From the NCBI GenBank assembly GCA_902362875.1, contig CABIYF010000005.1, positions 1 through 64,000 on the forward strand: DNA of 64,000 bases, in the 5' to 3' direction. A program made the translations under genes and the position numbers. The notes under the pieces were generated by a model. It was not told where the DNA came from. It saw only the letters and a program-made list of their open reading frames with translations, and made no database searches. Position 1 is the first letter of the stretch. Each line of letters opens with the position of its first letter. Of this stretch, positions 56,137-64,000 are shown in pieces. Origin of the DNA: Eubacteriaceae bacterium (lineage in GTDB: Bacteria; Bacillota; Clostridia; Lachnospirales; Lachnospiraceae).

Positions 56137-56890
56137 ATGAAAAAAGAATCAAATTCAGGAATTAGTTTTTTCCAGCGTTACCTGACTGTATGGGTAATTA
56201 TCTGTATGCTTATAGGAATTATGTTGGGACATTTTCTTCCGGGAATGAAAGAGGCACTGAACTATCTGGAATATGCAGGAATTTCTATTCCGCTGGCAGT
56301 TCTTATATGGATTATGATCTATCCAATGATGATGAAGGTTGACTTCAAGAGTATTAAAAATATCGGGAAAAACCCGAAAGGTTTATTTGTTACATGGATT
56401 GTAAACTGGCTAATAAAGCCTTTTACTATGTATGGAATTAGCCGGAATCATAACAAGGCTGCTGGTAGTCAGAAAGAAAGGAACGGAATACTTTGAGCAG
56501 ACTTTTCTGCATAAATTTGATTCCGCAACAACAGTGGGACTTTTGCTCACGCTGATACTGATTTTTATGTTTCAGGGCGAGGTGGTGCTGGACAATCCAC
56601 TGCACATTATATTGATTGCAGTTCCGCTGATCATTCAGACATTCTTTATATTCTTTCTGGCATTTGGAGTATGCAGAATTATCAGACTTCCGTATGATAT
56701 TGCAGCCCCGGCTGGAATGATTGGTGCATCGAATTTCTTTGAGTTAGCTGTTGCAGTCGCTGTAGCTTTATTTGGTACATCAAGTCCAGCGGCACTGGCA
56801 ACTACAGTAGGTGTATTAACAGAAGTCCCGGTAATGCTTACTCTTGTGAAGATTGCAAACAAATTAAAGGAGAAGTTCAAGTATGAATAA
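56137..56890 (+). pseudogene. acr3: Acr3 arsenite efflux pump with internal deletion
   Basis: The N-terminal part (ATG 56137, GGAGAG site) runs through two and a half helices to NWLIKPFTMYG. At about 56430 the frame changes and the sequence resumes as AGIITRLLVVRKKG to the C-terminal end (NFFELAVAVAVALFGT). About 100 codons of the usual 350 are missing, including the helices with the conserved Cys. The pump should be non-functional. Its 3' end overlaps arsC. Confidence 0.85.
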
Positions 56891-57296
56891 GAAAAAAGTT
56901 GCTTTTATATGCGTTCATAATTCATGCAGAAGCCAGATTGCAGAAGCTTTGGGAAAACATCTGGCTTCGGATGTATTTGAAAGTTATTCGGCAGGGACAG
57001 AAACGAAACTACAGATTAATCAGGATGCAGTCCGGGTTATGAAAGAATTGTATGGAATTGATATGGAAGCAGAAGGACAATATAGTAAGCTGATCGATGA
57101 GATACCAGTACCGGATATTGCAATTTCAATGGGTTGTAATGTGGGATGTCCGTTTATCGAAAGACCGTTTGATGATAATTGGGGACTTGAAGATCCAACC
57201 GGAAAGAGTGACGAAGAGTTTAAGAAGGTTATTGATGAGATAAGGATGCAAATTTTTATATTGAAACAACGATTGGATGAATTTGAAGAAAACTAA
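56883..57296 (+). CDS. arsC: Arsenate reductase, LMW-PTP type
   Basis: 137 residues. P-loop FICVHNSCRSQIAEA (nucleophile Cys and Arg) at the N-terminus and a second Cys pair in CNVGCPF for the thiol relay; DDNWGLEDPTG near the active site. It reduces arsenate to arsenite with thioredoxin. Here arsenite export is disrupted because the pump gene before it is deleted. Confidence 0.9.
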   Translation: MNKKKVAFICVHNSCRSQIAEALGKHLASDVFESYSAGTETKLQINQDAVRVMKELYGIDMEAEGQYSKLIDEIPVPDIAISMGCNVGCPFIERPFDDNWGLEDPTGKSDEEFKKVIDEIRMQIFILKQRLDEFEEN

Positions 57297-57361
57297 AGAA
57301 GTTGAGAAATTGCAGTTTGTCGAACGGATGAGATACAAAAAAACATATAAGAATAATCAAC

Positions 57362-57400
57362 AAGGCAGGTGGTTTTATAACAAGACTGTCTGCCTTCTTT
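57362..57400 (+). terminator. Terminator after ars operon
   Basis: AAGGCAG pairs with CTGCCTT over a longer imperfect stem, followed by CTTTTAT. Confidence 0.65.
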
Positions 57401-57402
57401 TA

Positions 57403-57968
57403 TGCCAGCAGAGGCTATTTCAAAGGGGCATCCAAAAGACATACAATATATAGGCTCAAATGGCGAAAGTGCCCATTTGGGCCTATTATTGCATGAATTC
57501 ATATGTTACATCCAGGGCAAGATCCACCCGTGTATTACAGTATTGTCATTTTGACAATTTTGTATTACTTACGAGTAGCAGACTTGATGGGGATTACGTC
57601 CCCATACCCACGTGAAAATATAATTGCTGGCAATTACATTTTAGCAGACACGCAAGCGTTTCTGAGTAAGTGTCACAGACAACAAAATAAGGAAATTTTG
57701 ATAAGGCATTCACCTGGAATAGGTGAGTGTTTTTTGCTTTCAAATATTCAATTAACCGAAAAAATTAAAAAAATTTCATCAGGGGGCTGTAAAAATGCCT
57801 CTCAGCGTTTCGTATTAATGAAAGGGTATTTGGGCGGGAAAAATAAAAAACTTTCCTCAAGAGCCTGTATTTATGCCCTTCATCTTTTGAATATATGTAA
57901 GGACATTTTTGAGCCGGCATAAAAATGATTTTTACAATAATTAGAAACAGAAATGAGGCGAGAAAAGA
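57403..57968. other. Gene-poor stretch before repA, candidate origin region
   Basis: No convincing gene; one open frame of 139 codons (57503-57922) has unlikely composition. It holds an ATGGGGA-N5-TCCCCAT stem (57587-57605), a TTGTCA/TGACAA stem near 57544, and a GCATTCACCT/AGGTGAGTG terminator-like hairpin near 57704-57738 with a T-run. Position before the replication genes suggests an origin, or a transfer origin, for the element. Confidence 0.4.
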
Positions 57969-58496
57969 ATGAAATATGAATACATGAAGGAGTCAGAGCA
58001 GATGCTTCAGTACTTCCAGTTTCCGAAGTTTTTATTAAAGCTGCGAATTTCTCAAACTGCAAAATTCCTTTATATGATTTTGTATGACCGGGCACGGATA
58101 TCGAGAAAGAATAGCTGGATAGACAAGTATGGAAATGTTTATCTGATATTTCCAATAGATGAATTGTCTGTTCAAATCGATAAATGCAAATCTTCTGTAA
58201 AAACAGCGTTGAAGGAATTAGATGATGTGGGATTATTGGTTCGCAGATCCGGTGGATTTTCAAAACCCAATCATTTATATGTGAAAATTCCATCTGATGA
58301 GATAGGTTTACAGCCGGTTGACAATAAGGCGGTTGAAAAGATAGTTGCAACAGAGCCGGAAAAGCCACCTTCATCTGGTCGTAAAAATGGCTGTGGAGGA
58401 GTCGGAAATGTGGCACCTAGTAAAGTAACTGAGAAATATAAAAGTAATAAATATCATGAAGTAAATTATTGCTATGGGGAAGGAGAGAGTTTGTGA
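57969..58496 (+). CDS. RepA_N-type replication initiator
   Basis: 175 residues. The first about 110 match the RepA N-terminal domain (FPKFLLKLRISQTAKFLYMI and FPIDELSVQIDKCKSSVK), a winged-helix initiator fold common in Firmicute plasmids and integrative elements. The C-terminal half is short and linker-like. Stop and next start overlap (TGATG). Confidence 0.8.
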   Translation: MKYEYMKESEQMLQYFQFPKFLLKLRISQTAKFLYMILYDRARISRKNSWIDKYGNVYLIFPIDELSVQIDKCKSSVKTALKELDDVGLLVRRSGGFSKPNHLYVKIPSDEIGLQPVDNKAVEKIVATEPEKPPSSGRKNGCGGVGNVAPSKVTEKYKSNKYHEVNYCYGEGESL

Positions 58497-59311
58497 TGAG
58501 AGAAGAAGATACTGTATGTGTAGGCAGTGATGGTTTGCAATACTGCAAAGTCTGTGGGGAAGCGAAAGAAGCATTTTTCCCCAAGGGTGGATTTATGGGG
58601 ATGAAGAAACATTCCAGGCAATGTGCCTGTGACAGAAAAGCATATGAAGAAGAACAAAAATATTTTAAAGACAAAGAGCACCGGGAATTAGTCAGCAGAA
58701 ATATGAGCATCTGTTTTGACGAGAGCAGAATGGAAGAGTGGACATTTGAAAATGCAGATATGTCAGATACGGTAATGCATAGAGCAAAAAAATATGTTGA
58801 TAACTGGGAGGAAATGAAAAGAAATCATATAGGCTGTTTGTTCTGGGGACCGGTTGGTACCGGGAAAAGTTTTATTGCGGGGTGCATTGCCAATGAACTT
58901 CTTAAGCAAGAAGTAATGGTAAAGATGACAAATTTCAATACCATTATTGATGATATATTTCCACTGGCAGACAAAACGGAATATATCAATGCATTGGCGT
59001 CTTATCAGCTTTTGATTATTGATGATCTTGGAGTGGAACGAAATTCAGAATATGCGTTAGGAATTATTTTTAGCGTCATAGATCGAAGAATCCGTTCAGG
59101 ACGACCTTTGATCATTACGACCAATCTTCCGCTGAAAGAAATAAAAAACGAGACCATGTTAGATAAAAGACGTATCTATGACCGTATTTTAGAAATGTGT
59201 ACGCCTATGTATGTTGGAGGCACAAGTAAGAGAGAAGTGATTGCAAGTATGAAAATGGAGAAAGCGAAAACGTTGTTGAATACAAACAGAGGGGAGGAGG
59301 ACTGCGAATGA
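58496..59311 (+). CDS. DnaC/IstB-like helicase-loading ATPase
   Basis: 271 residues from ATG 58496 (GGAGAG site). A Cys-rich N-terminus (CKVCGEAKEAFFP, CAC) precedes an AAA+ domain: Walker A in GPVGTGKSFIAG, Walker B in LLIIDDLGVER, sensor ITTN. It should load the host helicase at an origin bound by the RepA-like protein. Confidence 0.85.
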   Translation: MREEDTVCVGSDGLQYCKVCGEAKEAFFPKGGFMGMKKHSRQCACDRKAYEEEQKYFKDKEHRELVSRNMSICFDESRMEEWTFENADMSDTVMHRAKKYVDNWEEMKRNHIGCLFWGPVGTGKSFIAGCIANELLKQEVMVKMTNFNTIIDDIFPLADKTEYINALASYQLLIIDDLGVERNSEYALGIIFSVIDRRIRSGRPLIITTNLPLKEIKNETMLDKRRIYDRILEMCTPMYVGGTSKREVIASMKMEKAKTLLNTNRGEEDCE

Positions 59312-59517
59312 ATCATACAGAAAAAACAATACCTGTTTGGGAGAAATATTCTTTAAATGTATCCGAAGCAGCAGAATATTACGGAATTGGAGAAAAGAGA
59401 TTGAGACAAATCGCAGGTGAAAATGAGGGAGCGGATTTCATTTTGGAAGTAGGTTCTCATATTCGATTCAAAAGGAAATTGTTTGAAGATTATCTGGATA
59501 CAGCCAGCACAGTTTAA
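59308..59517 (+). CDS. xis: Excisionase, Tn916 Xis-like
   Basis: 69 residues. A winged-helix DNA-binding fold (LNVSEAAEYYGIGEKRLRQI, then HIRFKRKLFEDYL) matches the Tn916-type excisionase. It overlaps the ATPase gene by four bases and precedes int by 135 bases. Confidence 0.88.
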   Translation: MNHTEKTIPVWEKYSLNVSEAAEYYGIGEKRLRQIAGENEGADFILEVGSHIRFKRKLFEDYLDTASTV

Positions 59518-59586
59518 GTGACAGAATAGAAGAAATAGTAATGAAAATAATATTCATTTTATCTTAGCGAAGGAAAGGTCTTGTGG

Positions 59587-59592
59587 TATAAT
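59587..59592 (+). promoter_or_regulatory. -10 box of int promoter
   Basis: TATAAT (59587-59592) preceded by TGTGG. No clear -35. It lies 60 bases before int. Confidence 0.4.
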
Positions 59593-59652
59593 GAATAAAC
59601 CGAGACGGTCTTCCAAGTTAAATGAACATTTGATGAAGGAGACTAAAATATT

Positions 59653-60852
59653 ATGAGTGAAAAAAGGAGAGATCATAGAGGACGTATATTACACAATGGA
59701 GAAATACAGTTATCTGATGGCAGATATCGATTTAAGTATGTCGATGAGATGGGAAAGGAGCGCTGCGTATATAGCTGGCGCTTAGACCATAACGATGCAA
59801 CTCCGAAAGGAAAGTGCCGTACTTTGTCGCTTCGGGAGATGGAGAAGAAAATCCAGGCGGACCATTTTGAGCAGATTGCAACAAATGGCGGAAATATGAC
59901 GGTACTGGAACTGGTTGAAAAATATACATCAACAAAAACCGGTGTCAGACCTACTACAGTTGCAGGATACGGAACAGTTATCAATTTATTGAAGAAAGAT
60001 TCATTTGGAAAAAGAAGGATTGATACGGTTCGGATTTCGGATGCAAAATGTTGGCTGATACATCTTCAGCAGGTAGAAAAGAAAAGTTATAGTTCCATCC
60101 ATTCAATCCGAGGAGTTCTTCGTCCGGCATTTCAGTTGGCAGTGGATGATGACCTGATCAGGAAAAATTCATTTCAGTTTCAGCTAATGGAAGTGGTTGT
60201 GAATGACAGTGTGACAAGAGAGGCAATCAGCAGAGCGGAGGAACGTAAGTTTCTACGATTTGTGAAGGAGGATCCTCATTTTTGCAGGTATTATGAGGGA
60301 ATCTACATATTGTTTAAAACAGGTCTTCGCATCTCGGAATTTTGTGGTTTAACGATTTCTGATATTGATTTCAAGGAGCATACGATCAACATCAATCATC
60401 AATTGCAGAAAAAATCAAAAATCGGATATTATATTCAAGAGACTAAAACAACCAGTGGAACGAGAAAGATACCTATGACTGCAGATGTAGAGGAATGTTT
60501 TCGGAAAATAATAGAAAAACGGAACCCGCCCAAAGCAGAACCTATGGTAGATGGAAAAAGTGGATTCTTATACTTTGATAAAAATGAAAGTATCTGTTAT
60601 TCCCTGCACTGGGAGCATTATTTTCAACACATCATTCAGAAGTATAATAATACTTATAAAGTACAGATGCCTGTCATTACACCGCATGTATGCCGGCATA
60701 CCTATTGCTCAAATATGGCAAAATCCGGAATGAATCCAAAAGCATTGCAATATTTGATGGGCCACTCAGAGATCAGCGTAACGTTGAATACATATACGCA
60801 TGTAAATCTTGAGGATGCCAGGGAAGAAATTGCTCGGATTCAGGTTGTGTAA
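59653..60852 (+). CDS. int: Tyrosine integrase, Tn916 family
   Basis: 399 residues. An arm-binding N-terminal domain (RDHRGRILHNGEIQLSDGRY), a core-binding domain (about 95-190) and the catalytic domain with Arg in TGLRISEFCG, HVCRHTYCS (His and second Arg), GHSEI and the nucleophile Tyr in TLNTYTHV. All catalytic residues are present. Start ATG 59653 follows a GAAGGAG site. It should join TGCCACGGCA cores at the element ends. Confidence 0.95.
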   Translation: MSEKRRDHRGRILHNGEIQLSDGRYRFKYVDEMGKERCVYSWRLDHNDATPKGKCRTLSLREMEKKIQADHFEQIATNGGNMTVLELVEKYTSTKTGVRPTTVAGYGTVINLLKKDSFGKRRIDTVRISDAKCWLIHLQQVEKKSYSSIHSIRGVLRPAFQLAVDDDLIRKNSFQFQLMEVVVNDSVTREAISRAEERKFLRFVKEDPHFCRYYEGIYILFKTGLRISEFCGLTISDIDFKEHTININHQLQKKSKIGYYIQETKTTSGTRKIPMTADVEECFRKIIEKRNPPKAEPMVDGKSGFLYFDKNESICYSLHWEHYFQHIIQKYNNTYKVQMPVITPHVCRHTYCSNMAKSGMNPKALQYLMGHSEISVTLNTYTHVNLEDAREEIARIQVV

Positions 60853-60878
60853 TTACGATTTTTAATTAAAAATAGCAA

Positions 60879-60930
60879 GGTGTAAAATAGAAAAACATAC
60901 ACCTTATTTTACACCTTTTGCGGACAATAT
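60879..60930. other. Arm-type integrase sites at element right end
   Basis: AAGGTGTAAAAT and, inverted to it, ACACCTTATTTTACACCTTTTG lie here; the latter matches the left-end motif at 47848 and at 27618. They are probably Int arm sites. Confidence 0.6.
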
Positions 60931-60988
60931 TATGCGAAAATAAACCAGGTTATGCCAGAAAGCAAAAATTTACAAAGGCTTACAAAGC

Positions 60989-61062
60989 CCGAAATACCAA
61001 GAAAAACTAAGAAATGCGAGGTTATGCAATAATGATAAAAGTACTATTTATCTGCCACGGCA
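60989..61062. other. attR of the integrative element
   Basis: The element brings this segment with upstream sequence and start codon of the LMW-PTP gene and ends at TGCCACGGCA (61053-61062). It matches 27480-27553 closely. Thus the gene to the right keeps an intact 5' end after integration. Confidence 0.75.
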
Positions 61063-61493
61063 ATATCTGCCGAAGCACAATGGCTCAATTCGTTTTCCAA
61101 GACATGGTAAACGATCAAGGCTTAAAAGATAAATTCTACATCGACTCTGCCGCAACTAGCAGAGAAGAAATCGGCAATCCACCACATCATGGCACAGTCA
61201 ACAAACTGCGACAGAAAGGAATCCCAGTTTTAAAACACCGAGCCATTCAGATGACAAAACAAGATTACGAAGAATACGATTACATCATCGGCATGGATGC
61301 ATGGAATCTAAGAAACATGAACCGAATCACAGGCGGTGACCCAGATGGGAAAATACATCTGTTACTAGATTATTCCAAACATCCAAGAGACATCGCAGAT
61401 CCATGGTATACAGGAAATTTTGATGATACATATAGAGATGTAGTCGAAGGATGTGAAGCATTCTTAAAATATCTAAAACAAGAAGAGCTATAG
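61032..61493 (+). CDS. Low-molecular-weight protein-tyrosine phosphatase
   Basis: 153 residues from ATG 61032; the frame opens at 61014. The active-site loop is FICHGNICRSTMA (Cys and Arg) and the general acid is in DIADPWYTGNFDD. It removes phosphate from tyrosine or small phosphoesters. Its first about 10 codons are part of attR, so it is a hybrid gene restored by the element. An FMN reductase gene follows 16 bases later. Confidence 0.9.
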   Translation: MIKVLFICHGNICRSTMAQFVFQDMVNDQGLKDKFYIDSAATSREEIGNPPHHGTVNKLRQKGIPVLKHRAIQMTKQDYEEYDYIIGMDAWNLRNMNRITGGDPDGKIHLLLDYSKHPRDIADPWYTGNFDDTYRDVVEGCEAFLKYLKQEEL

Positions 61494-61509
61494 AAGGAGA
61501 AATATAAAT

Positions 61510-62031
61510 ATGAAGGTCGTAATATTAAATGGAAGTCCAAGAAAAGGCGGAAATACAGAAATCATGGCAGAAACATTTGCCAAAGCAGCCAAGAAACATG
61601 AAGTAGAAATTTTAAATATCGCATTAATGAACATCAAAGGATGTCTGGGATGTAAATATTGCTATGCACATCAGGGAGAATGTGTGCAGAAAGATGATAT
61701 GGCAAAAGTCTTAGAAACATTAAAAGATGCAGATATGGTAGTTTTTGCGTCTCCAATCTATTGGTTTGATATCACAGCACAACTAAAAACAGTCATTGAC
61801 CGTTTATATGCATGTGGAAGCACAGGATTTCATTTTAACAAAACAGCACTGCTATTGAATGCAGGAGCAGATCATGTATTTGATGCAGCAATTGCTCAGT
61901 ACAAAGCAATGACTTCTTACTTAAAATGGGAAGATCAGGGAATCATCACAGCTCCAAACATGGTAGAGAAAGGCAAAATGAAGGAATGTCCAGAGCTTGA
62001 GAAAGTAAAAGAATTAGCAGAAAAATTATAA
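61510..62031 (+). CDS. NADPH-dependent FMN reductase-family flavoprotein
   Basis: 173 residues. The flavin phosphate loop is NGSPRKGGNTEIM; IKGCLGCKYCYAHQGECVQK has the Cys-rich region typical of iron-sulfur flavoproteins; FASPIYWFDITAQLKTVIDR is the flavin-dimer part. It is an oxidoreductase in the cytoplasm with unknown partner. AGAAGGAG precedes the ATG. Confidence 0.85.
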   Translation: MKVVILNGSPRKGGNTEIMAETFAKAAKKHEVEILNIALMNIKGCLGCKYCYAHQGECVQKDDMAKVLETLKDADMVVFASPIYWFDITAQLKTVIDRLYACGSTGFHFNKTALLLNAGADHVFDAAIAQYKAMTSYLKWEDQGIITAPNMVEKGKMKECPELEKVKELAEKL

Positions 62032-62126
62032 AGAATCTATAAAAGCTAAGCAGAGTACCATGTCCATAGGAGCAACTGCACCGCATGGGCGTGGGTGAAT
62101 GCGTCCTGACACACCCAGACTTTATT

Positions 62127-62345
62127 TTATTCCTTGATTTTGATATATTGTTGGATAACTTTCAGACTGTTTTCACTCAAGGACGAGATAAAATAACTGT
62201 CTGACCAGAAGTAAGGCTTCCAGTAATACTTCTTTAAAATCGTATCTCCATACAGCTTTCTGGCAGTTTGTGTCTTTAGGACGTTGGCAAGTTCTGCCGG
62301 AGATGTCATGGTGTCTGCTTCCAGAAGGATAAAAAGTAACTGGGC
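62127..62345 (-). pseudogene. IS200-type TnpA C-terminal remnant
   Basis: On the minus strand the last about 70 codons of a Y1 transposase remain (TSPAELANVLKTQTARKLYG, YYWKPYFWSDSYF, and the nucleophile Tyr in VIQQYIKIKE). The His-hydrophobic-His part is absent and the frame upstream is broken. Confidence 0.8.
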
Positions 62346-62472
62346 CTGTGGATATAATAATCTGTATTATCTTTCTTTCGCATGATGTATCTTCTTTACA
62401 ACCAAACATACGTTTGCTATAATTAATTATAGAAATACAATGTTTTCAAGACATTAGAAAGGATATAATCAT

Positions 62473-63846
62473 ATGGCATTTTCCGTAACACAACGGGTGA
62501 TCTCATCCGAAGATATGATCTACAGTTATTGTGATGACTTCTGCAGAAAAGCGAAGTTATTATATAATGCTGCTCTTTTTCGTATCCGTAACATCTTTAC
62601 TGGATATGAAAAAGAACATCGGACAGACAATGAAGAAGATGTCTTTTGTGAGGTCCATGCATTACAAGATGTTTATCCTCAGATCCATGTCCGAAAAGTG
62701 ATCTCTTACAACCATTTGGAGAAGCTGATGCGTGTCACGGAAAATCCGGATTTCTTTATCGGACTGCCGATGCAGACAGCACAGGCGATGGTAAAGCAGG
62801 CTGTCACAGATTTCAAAAACTGGCTGGCTTCTTTAAGAGAATATAAAAAACATCCGGAAAAATTTTTAGACAGACCAAAGATGCCCCACTATAAAAAACA
62901 AGATCTTGCAACAGTGATCATCACCAATCAGGATGCTGTTTTATATCCGTCAGGAACTGGAGTATCCTTAAAACTGCCGATCATAAAGAAACGTCTGAGC
63001 TTTTCTAATATTTCTGAACATGCTTTCTTAAAAGAAGTCCGGATCAAACCTTATCATGGAAGATTTCTGTTCTGTCTGACATTTGAAGAACCAGAGCTGG
63101 TGATCGAAACTTCCATGCCTTATACCTGTGCCATTGACTTCGGGATCGACAACTTCGCAGCTATCGTATGTGATGATGGTTCATCTGCAATCTACAAGGG
63201 CGGAGCTGTCTTATCCGATACTCAGTGGTTTCATAAACAAAAGGCAAAGTACGTTTCCATTCTGACAAAAGGACATAAAAACCAATATGCAACTTCTGCA
63301 AGATTGAAAGATCTTTCTTTTCATCATGCGAATTTCACCAAAGACCAGTGCCATAAGATCAGCCGGAGTATCATTGATTTCTGTGTAGAGCATCAGGCTG
63401 GGGCTTTGATCTTTGGTGTGAATCCGTTATGGAAACAGAATTCCAGGATTGGAAAAATCAACAATCAGAAGTTCGTCTCCATGCCGATCGCTTTTCTACG
63501 AACTATGATCACATATAAAGCATTGAATGCAGGGATCAAGATCATTGAACAGGAAGAAAGTTATACTTCCAAAGCAGATATCACAACAAAAGACTATATT
63601 CCTACCTATGGTGTGGATGATAAAGATGTACAGTTTTCCGGGCTTCGTATCAAACGAGGTCTGTATCGTTGCGCAGATGGAACGATCCTGAATGCTGACT
63701 GTCATGCAGCAGCGAACATCATGAGAAAAGCAGTTCCGGATATTTGGGATCGAACAACAGACTTTTCTTTTCTGGCAAGTCCAAAAGTGTATGGATTCCA
63801 CGAACTGAACCCTAAAAGTATTCCCGTCAAAGGGATAGCGGCATAA
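62473..63846 (+). CDS. tnpB: TnpB-family protein with altered RuvC and no zinc ribbon
   Basis: 457 residues. Asp222 in CAIDFGIDNF is the first RuvC acid and Asp409 in LNADCHAAANIM the third. The usual Glu region reads ALIFGVNPLWKQN, with no acid at that place; a Glu pair in EQEESYTSKAD follows later. No CxxC pairs: the zinc-ribbon segment is YTSKADITTKDYIPTYG. TnpB variants with a rearranged second acid are known, so it may still cut, or be a dead DNA binder. AGAAAGGA precedes the ATG. Confidence 0.8.
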   Translation: MAFSVTQRVISSEDMIYSYCDDFCRKAKLLYNAALFRIRNIFTGYEKEHRTDNEEDVFCEVHALQDVYPQIHVRKVISYNHLEKLMRVTENPDFFIGLPMQTAQAMVKQAVTDFKNWLASLREYKKHPEKFLDRPKMPHYKKQDLATVIITNQDAVLYPSGTGVSLKLPIIKKRLSFSNISEHAFLKEVRIKPYHGRFLFCLTFEEPELVIETSMPYTCAIDFGIDNFAAIVCDDGSSAIYKGGAVLSDTQWFHKQKAKYVSILTKGHKNQYATSARLKDLSFHHANFTKDQCHKISRSIIDFCVEHQAGALIFGVNPLWKQNSRIGKINNQKFVSMPIAFLRTMITYKALNAGIKIIEQEESYTSKADITTKDYIPTYGVDDKDVQFSGLRIKRGLYRCADGTILNADCHAAANIMRKAVPDIWDRTTDFSFLASPKVYGFHELNPKSIPVKGIAA

Positions 63847-63849
63847 GTG

Positions 63850-63986
63850 AATATGCCCTGATCGGTACGAACAGCCAGAATCTTCTGGTCAGAGATGAGT
63901 AATTGTTACGACTGTCAGAAGCCTCTTCCATAGGAACTACTGTACCGCATGGGAGAGGCAATTCACCAATTAGCAGCGTAATAATT
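63850..63986 (+). ncRNA. Candidate reRNA region of tnpB copy 2
   Basis: The 120 bases after tnpB contain CCAGAATCTTCTGG (63872-63885) as a small stem and the right-end hairpin (63921-63959). By analogy this is the guide-RNA scaffold, with a guide from base 63967 on (CAATTAGCAGCGTAATAATT). Inferred only. Confidence 0.45.
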
Positions 63987-64000
63987 TAGAACTCACTGAA

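Larger units (their letters stand above)
47785..61062. mobile_element. Integrative element B, 13.3 kb
   Basis: Bounded by TGCCACGGCA at both ends. It carries repA-like, dnaC-like, xis and int genes at the right, and cadmium, respiratory flavoprotein and arsenic cargo to the left. Arm-type repeats (ACACCTTATTT-ACACCTTT) lie about 65 bases inside the left end and about 130 bases inside the right end. No relaxase or conjugation gene is present, so it would need a helper for transfer. The Int/Xis pair resembles the Tn916 family. Confidence 0.8.
62045..63966. mobile_element. IS605-family element 2, divergent tnpA remnant and tnpB
   Basis: Ends share the hairpin core CCATAGGANCNACTG plus CCGCATGGG. 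Left hairpin 62058-62094 (CCATGTCCAT with ATGGGCGTGG, two G-T pairs), right hairpin 63921-63959 (GCCTCT-CCAT with ATGG-AGAGGC). The right hairpin is followed by AATTCAC, the same TTSAC end as in the other two right ends. Left boundary approximate. Confidence 0.85.

Noticed and set aside
57503..57922. 139-codon open frame downstream of arsC
   Set aside because: No recognisable family, unlikely composition, no ribosome site, and the region is full of hairpins; treated as non-coding.

Overview
The window is AT-rich DNA from an anaerobic Firmicute, most likely a gut Lachnospiraceae (Anaerostipes/Blautia-like; this is inferred from low GC, strong GGAGG ribosome sites, a clostridial-type pyruvate phosphate dikinase, many hybrid kinases and rubredoxin/flavodoxin redox genes, not from any marker gene). 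No rRNA or tRNA gene was found.

Region 1 (1-15.9 kb) looks like ordinary chromosome: an AGCS amino-acid/sodium symporter with an in-frame amber codon, a secreted C39-like peptidase, ppdK, two HAD phosphatases flanking a phospholipase D-family protein, a GGDEF/histidine-kinase/receiver fusion, and an operon for a flavin/ferredoxin protein plus a fused permease-binding-protein ABC importer, driven by a promoter embedded in a large double dyad. Between the kinase and that operon lies a 260-bp mosaic made of pieces of ldh, the phospholipase gene and the HAD gene.

Region 2 (16-27.5 kb) is a patchwork of broken and chimeric genes (LysR, CMD/cupin, pyruvate-kinase-like domain, AlbA/HATPase regulator, GNAT, 5'-nucleotidase), an IS605-family tnpB element inserted in the regulator, two MATE exporters, a frameshifted sensor kinase, an Lrp regulator and a flavodoxin. 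Much of 16.4-21.7 kb recurs in diverged form at 44.0-46.9 kb, with reciprocal damage: MATE is intact in the first copy and deleted in the second, while the nucleotidase is broken in the first and intact in the second.

Region 3 (27.5-47.7 kb) starts with the left attachment junction of an integrative element inside the 5' end of a low-molecular-weight phosphotyrosine phosphatase (LMW-PTP) gene. It carries a 7TM protein/kinase/LuxR regulator cassette with a secreted beta-sandwich protein, a gene graveyard (IS4, LysR, flavodoxin, aldo-keto reductase and conjugation-gene pieces), marR-MATE, a cyclic-di-GMP riboswitch ahead of a 1068-residue hybrid kinase, ldh, and the second copy of the duplicated block.

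Region 4 (47.785-61.062 kb) is a 13.3-kb integrative element bounded by TGCCACGGCA cores. It carries a possible nuclease-fold protein, a cadmium/zinc regulator and P-type ATPase, a co-oriented flavoprotein respiratory cluster (candidate flavinylated protein, membrane subunit, fumarate-reductase-like flavoprotein and iron-sulfur subunits), an arsR-acr3-arsC operon whose efflux pump is deleted internally, and a repA-dnaC-xis-int module. Its right end supplies the 5' end of the downstream LMW-PTP gene. The window closes with an FMN reductase and a second IS605-family element with an unusual TnpB.
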